Origin: Firmicutes bacterium UBA1393
GTDB taxonomy: Bacteria > Bacillota > DTU025
Assembly: GCA_002305255.1 (NCBI GenBank)
Contig: DBQN01000025.1
Span: 13,954-30,640, forward strand
Length of the DNA stretch: 16,687 nt
Direction: 5' to 3'
A model generated the notes under the pieces. It saw only the letters and a list, made by a program, of their open reading frames with translations. It had not been told where the DNA came from and searched no databases. Shown piece after piece: positions 14,160 through 16,687 of this stretch (within the stretch, counting starts at the first letter, position 1; the number at the start of each line of letters is the position of its first letter). Made by a program: the position numbers and the translations under genes.

Positions 14160-14187
14160 TGTATAGCTAGCTGCGCAAAGCTGTCAA
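14160..14187 (-). promoter_or_regulatory. Sigma-A-like promoter of metG-tatD
   Basis: On the minus strand a perfect TTGACA (14182-14187) is followed after 16 bases by TATACA (14160-14165); a frame with 18 bases and TACACT is an alternative -10. It lies about 45 bases before the metG ATG and is back to back with the promoter at 14202-14230. Confidence 0.65.
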
Positions 14188-14201
14188 GGAATCCCTTACG
14201 G

Positions 14202-14230
14202 TTGAAAGGGCTGGCGACTCGTGGTATTTT
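14202..14230 (+). promoter_or_regulatory. Sigma-A-like promoter of the exported protein gene
   Basis: TTGAAA (14202-14207), 17 bases, then TATTTT (14225-14230). RNA would start near 14237, almost at the first base of the ribosome site GGAGGTGA (14236-14243), giving an unusually short leader of about 12 bases before the ATG at 14249. Confidence 0.55.
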
Positions 14231-14248
14231 GATGTGGAGGTGAAAGCA

Positions 14249-14959
14249 ATGGCCAGAAACAGCTGCTCTACCCTATTTATGGCCTTAACGGCCGTGTTGG
14301 TCACACTCCTCGTTGTGGGAACCGGTGGAGCAGAGGCTTACGCCCAGCCTCAGCTTCAGCTTCAGGGCCAGGGCCGGCCCTCGGGCGAGCAGGCCGTGCA
14401 GGCGGCGCAGGTGCCACCGACGACCTCATCCCGCACGATTGTGGTGGGCACTCTCTCAGTGGCAGAGGCGCGCTGGGCAGGCAGCGATCTGAGGATAAAC
14501 ATGGGCGGAGTGGTATCGTTCATGGTACCCGGAAACGCCGGATACATGGTATACGAACGTGCCGACACCCGCGGTACCAAGCACCTCTGCATAGCCAGGT
14601 ACGGAGCTTCAGGAATGGAATTCGAGATCATGATCGACGCTTTCGCGCTTGACACCGATACATACACACCCCTCGACTCTCTTGGCTTGAGCATCTTGTC
14701 AGCGGGTAGGCGCGTTGAAGTGCTGGACTCCAGGGACATCGCTGTTGGCAATGCTGTAGGGCTGGATCTGACGTTCCGTGGTGCGTATGTCGACCGGCAG
14801 CTGCCCAAGAACGATGCGCGCATGGTAATGCTTACCGACATGACCAATGCACTCATGTTCACCCTGGTCGAGCGGCAGCCCAAGCCCGAAGAGCATCGCG
14901 AAGCACTTGACCAGGTAGTTCGCACAGTGGTCTTCTCATCGAGTGCAGCTCGCGCTTGA
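14249..14959 (+). CDS. Exported protein of unknown function
   Basis: I do not recognise this 236-residue protein with confidence. A signal peptide (MARNSCSTLFMALTAVLVTLLVVG) ends near AEAYA before QPQ, and no lipobox is visible. A Gln/Pro/Ala-rich segment follows to about residue 55. The rest is a mixed alpha/beta domain with VVSFMVPGNAGYMVYERADT, GMEFEIMIDAF, a conserved-looking GLDLTFRGAYVDRQL, and a C-terminal EEHREALDQVVRTVVFSSS helix. The shape (a strand that begins like WSFMVP, a modest domain, then a final helix after an ALMFTLVE strand) recalls PsbP/DcrB-type proteins, but this is a weak resemblance. GGAGGTGA lies 5 bases before the ATG; a GTG at 14234 overlaps that site. It lies between metG and abrB, an insertion compared with B. 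subtilis. Confidence 0.78.
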   Translation: MARNSCSTLFMALTAVLVTLLVVGTGGAEAYAQPQLQLQGQGRPSGEQAVQAAQVPPTTSSRTIVVGTLSVAEARWAGSDLRINMGGVVSFMVPGNAGYMVYERADTRGTKHLCIARYGASGMEFEIMIDAFALDTDTYTPLDSLGLSILSAGRRVEVLDSRDIAVGNAVGLDLTFRGAYVDRQLPKNDARMVMLTDMTNALMFTLVERQPKPEEHREALDQVVRTVVFSSSAARA

Positions 14960-15032
14960 TATCAGGCGATGCAATCCCATTGTCATCGAGTTTGTTTGAG
15001 AAAAATAAGAAACATACAGAAAGCTTGGCGGT

Positions 15033-15068
15033 TTCGACGTTGACTCGTGTTTACATGTTTGCTATTAT
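15033..15068 (+). promoter_or_regulatory. abrB promoter with a 0A-box-like site
   Basis: TTGACT (15040-15045), 17 bases, then TATTAT (15063-15068) is a strong sigma-A promoter, with A-rich sequence upstream (about 14998-15016) that could act as an UP element. TTCGACG at 15033-15039 matches six of seven positions of the Spo0A box TTCGACA and touches the -35. In B. subtilis Spo0A represses abrB, although from sites at a different position. Confidence 0.7.
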
Positions 15069-15113
15069 CTGTGTAGAAGAACAACAATCACTATTGGAGG
15101 GGGGGCTGCAGAA

Positions 15114-15359
15114 ATGAAGTCAACAGGGATCGTTCGTAAGGTGGACGAGCTTGGACGCGTCGTCATTCCTATCGAGCTTCGCAGAACGTTGCAGATTGAG
15201 GAAAAGGACTCGCTGGAGATTTACGTAGATGGAGAAAAGATCATACTGAAGAAGTATGAGCCCGCCTGCATTTTCTGTGGTAACGCGGATGGTATCCGCA
15301 TCTTCAAGGACAAGAACATCTGCAAAGAGTGCTTCGATCTCATGAAGAGTGTCGGATAG
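15114..15359 (+). CDS. abrB: AbrB/SpoVT-family transition-state regulator
   Basis: AbrB-type proteins are small DNA-binding dimers or tetramers that repress stationary-phase genes during growth in Bacillota. The N-terminal swapped-hairpin domain is plain: GIVRKVDELGRVVIPIELRRTLQI (residues 5-28), then DSLEIYVDGEKIILKKY. The C-terminal part has CIFCGN (Cys52, Cys55) and CKEC (Cys70, Cys73), a spacing that could bind zinc; clostridial AbrB homologues often show this, while B. subtilis AbrB does not have the full set. The length of 81 residues is typical. The ATG follows a GGAGG-containing G-run, with a 38-base leader from a strong promoter. It is transcribed towards rsmI and away from metG, as in B. 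subtilis, and a terminator follows. Confidence 0.95.
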   Translation: MKSTGIVRKVDELGRVVIPIELRRTLQIEEKDSLEIYVDGEKIILKKYEPACIFCGNADGIRIFKDKNICKECFDLMKSVG

Positions 15360-15391
15360 TCCGATAGCTTACTGAAAAGGCAGTACACTCC

Positions 15392-15424
15392 AGCGGGAGG
15401 TGCCGTGCGCCTCCCGCTTAAGTG
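15392..15424 (+). terminator. Terminator after abrB, facing rsmI
   Basis: AGCGGGAGG (15392-15400) pairs perfectly with CCTCCCGCT (15410-15418) around a 9-base loop. A loose T-rich run TAAGTGTTCTT follows on the plus strand. On the minus strand the first clear U-run comes about 14 bases after the stem, so termination of rsmI here is less certain. Confidence 0.65.
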
Positions 15425-15470
15425 TTCTTCCAGCGCTGTCTGCCGCTGCCGAATCTCGCCTAGGCTCGCC

Positions 15471-16397
15471 TCAGTCAGTCTGGTTCTCCCTAACCCTGAT
15501 CGCCTCGGCGTATACGCGCCTGACAGGCAGCATCCTCTCGCGCGCCACCTGACCGGCTGCATCCTTCAGACTCGCGTTCCCGGCCTCGGCCCTCGACACT
15601 GCCTCAACGGCCGCTTCCGCCAGCTGACTGTTGACATCTGGAGAGCCGCCGGCCCGGTCGTCGCCGCCGGGCTCCTCGCCACTGCCATCGCCGCCTGCAC
15701 CCTCCACCACCACGACGATCTCGCCCCTGGTGTCGGAGCCGGCGGCCTCGACCGCCTCGTCGACCGTGCCGCGCCATACGCGCTCGAACTTCTTCGTCAG
15801 TTCCCAGCACACGGCGCAACGCCGCGGCCGCCCGCGACCCCCGTCGTCGCCGCCATCGCCGCCCCCGAACACTGCCGCAAGGTCGGCCAGCATGGCACGC
15901 AGGCGGTGCGGGGCCTCGTAGAACACGAGCGTTGCCTTGACCGCGGCCAGCTCTGCCAGGGCCTCGCGCCGTTCACGCGCCTTTCTGGGTAGGAACCCCC
16001 TGAACAGGAAGGTTGCCGTCGGCAGTCCCGACACCAGCAGCGCGGACACAAAAGCCGTCGCGCCGGGCACGGGCACTACATCGAATCCGGCCGCAATGGC
16101 CTCGGCGATGACGGTCGCACCAGGGTCAGAGATACCGGGCGTGCCGGCATCTGAAACCAAAGCCACGTCATGCCCTGCGCTCAGCTCGTCGATGATGCGG
16201 CCCACGCGCCCGGTCTCATTATGCTCGTGACAGGAGATCAGTCTAGCAGATATGCCAAGGCGGGCCAGGAGCAGACCGGTGTGGCGTGTGTCCTCTGCTG
16301 CGATGAGGTCGACGGTGGAGAGGGTGTCTATAGCCCGCTGGGTGATATCGCCCATGTTGCCTATGGGCGTGGCCACGACGTATAGCTTGCCGCTCAT
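15471..16397 (-). CDS. rsmI: 16S rRNA 2'-O-ribose methyltransferase RsmI
   Basis: RsmI uses SAM to methylate the ribose of the cytidine at E. coli position 1402 in the 16S rRNA decoding centre. The 308-residue protein carries the family blocks in order: YVVATPIGNMGDIT (6-19), AEDTRHTGLLL (34-44), SCHEHNE (55-61), VSDAGTPGISDPG (81-93), VPVPGATAFVSAL (108-120), FRGFLPRKARERR (132-144), FYEAPHRL (159-166) and ELTKKFERVWRG (199-210). Two Gly/Asp-rich insertions, at about 178-193 and 233-253, make it longer than the usual 275-290. The ATG at 16397 overlaps the trmN6 stop as ATGA, which fixes the start. An open frame extends further upstream, but it is the trmN6 coding region read out of frame. 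B. subtilis has yazA between these genes; it is absent here. Confidence 0.96.
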   Translation of the reverse strand: MSGKLYVVATPIGNMGDITQRAIDTLSTVDLIAAEDTRHTGLLLARLGISARLISCHEHNETGRVGRIIDELSAGHDVALVSDAGTPGISDPGATVIAEAIAAGFDVVPVPGATAFVSALLVSGLPTATFLFRGFLPRKARERREALAELAAVKATLVFYEAPHRLRAMLADLAAVFGGGDGGDDGGRGRPRRCAVCWELTKKFERVWRGTVDEAVEAAGSDTRGEIVVVVEGAGGDGSGEEPGGDDRAGGSPDVNSQLAEAAVEAVSRAEAGNASLKDAAGQVARERMLPVRRVYAEAIRVRENQTD

Positions 16398-16687
16398 TCT
16401 GTGTAGATCCTCATCATCTCTTCGGTGTACTGCCCGTCGTCGCCATAGATGTTCAGCGTGGGCAGTATGGTGAGGTCGGGCTTGACGTTCTTCACTGCTT
16501 CTACCAGCACCATCACGGGAGACGACTTCGCCCGCGACTGCACGAACCGCGCGCGCCGCGGCTCGAGACCGGCGGCCCGCATGGCGCACACGAGGTCTAC
16601 CAGCCTGGCAGGCCGATGCACCATGGCGAGCTTGCCTCTGCTCCTGAGCAGCGCCGAAGCCGTGCGCACCACATCATCGAGGGTGCA
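16394..16687 (-). CDS. trmN6: tRNA1(Val) (adenine-37-N6)-methyltransferase, C-terminal part
   Basis: The C-terminal 97 residues of a TrmN6/YabB-type SAM-dependent methyltransferase that acts on adenosine 37 of tRNA; the rest lies beyond the window edge. The visible segment reads LDDVVRTASALLRSRGKLAMVHRPARL, then GLEPRRARFVQSRAKSSPVMVLVEA, and ends with the typical tail LNIYGDDGQYTEEMMRIYTE. LLRSRGKLAMVHRP corresponds to the late strands of the Rossmann methyltransferase domain. The catalytic NPP[YF] motif would be in the missing part. The stop codon overlaps the rsmI start (ATGA), so the two are translationally coupled. Assignment rests on this sequence and on the conserved trmN6-rsmI order. 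Confidence 0.9.
   Translation of the reverse strand, partial: CTLDDVVRTASALLRSRGKLAMVHRPARLVDLVCAMRAAGLEPRRARFVQSRAKSSPVMVLVEAVKNVKPDLTILPTLNIYGDDGQYTEEMMRIYTE

Noticed and set aside
16398..16589. A longer rsmI start at 16589 adding 64 residues.
   Set aside because: The extra part is Arg/His/Ala-rich and is the trmN6 coding region read in another frame. The ATGA overlap start at 16397 matches the family N-terminus.

Overview
The window reads as a chromosomal segment from a high-GC member of the Bacillota (Firmicutes). The main evidence is gene order. Read on the minus strand from right to left, it holds trmN6 (yabB), rsmI (yabC), metG (metS), tatD (yabD), a yabE/rpfB-like 3D-domain gene and rsmA (ksgA), with abrB pointing the other way between rsmI and metG. 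This is the arrangement known from Bacillus subtilis, with some genes missing (yazA, rnmV) and others inserted. Sigma-A-like promoters, strong GGAGG-type ribosome binding sites and intrinsic terminators fit this placement. I cannot name the species; a deep-branching clostridial, Symbiobacterium-like or Limnochordia-like lineage is only a guess.

Layout. At 1-84 there may be the 3' end of a plus-strand gene, followed by a perfect 12-bp terminator hairpin. Bases 122-345 hold nothing I can support. At 346-1758 (minus) are rsmA and a ykuK-like gene; rsmA appears to be read from a consensus extended -10 promoter that places the transcription start on the ATG itself. At 1898-2716 (minus) is a membrane-anchored G5/3D-domain cell-wall protein with its own promoter and terminator. 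At 2960-8539 (minus) is a five-gene transport operon: a DUF3798 substrate-binding protein, a double ATPase, two permeases and a small unrecognised gene, closed by a terminator. At 8786-9793 (plus) is glpX, whose end overlaps the next minus-strand gene. At 9765-11247 (minus) are two exported beta-rich proteins resembling a pilus subunit-like protein and a PapD-like or DUF916-like partner. At 11354-14115 (minus) are tatD and metG. At 14249-15359 (plus) are an exported protein of unknown function and abrB. At 15471-16687 (minus) are rsmI and the 3' end of trmN6, overlapping by ATGA.

How the genes fit together. The outer genes are core translation and RNA-modification functions plus cell-wall and transition-state functions. 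The roughly 8-kb stretch between tatD and the 3D-domain gene is lineage-specific. It carries an importer of unknown substrate, a gluconeogenic phosphatase and a two-gene exported module. The ribosome binding site of the first module gene lies inside a 13-bp RNA stem.

The points most worth follow-up are that ribosome-site-masking hairpin, the apparent leaderless start of rsmA, the DUF3798 transporter whose binding protein lacks a lipobox, the exported two-gene module, and Ala/Gly/Pro-rich insertions in several otherwise ordinary enzymes.
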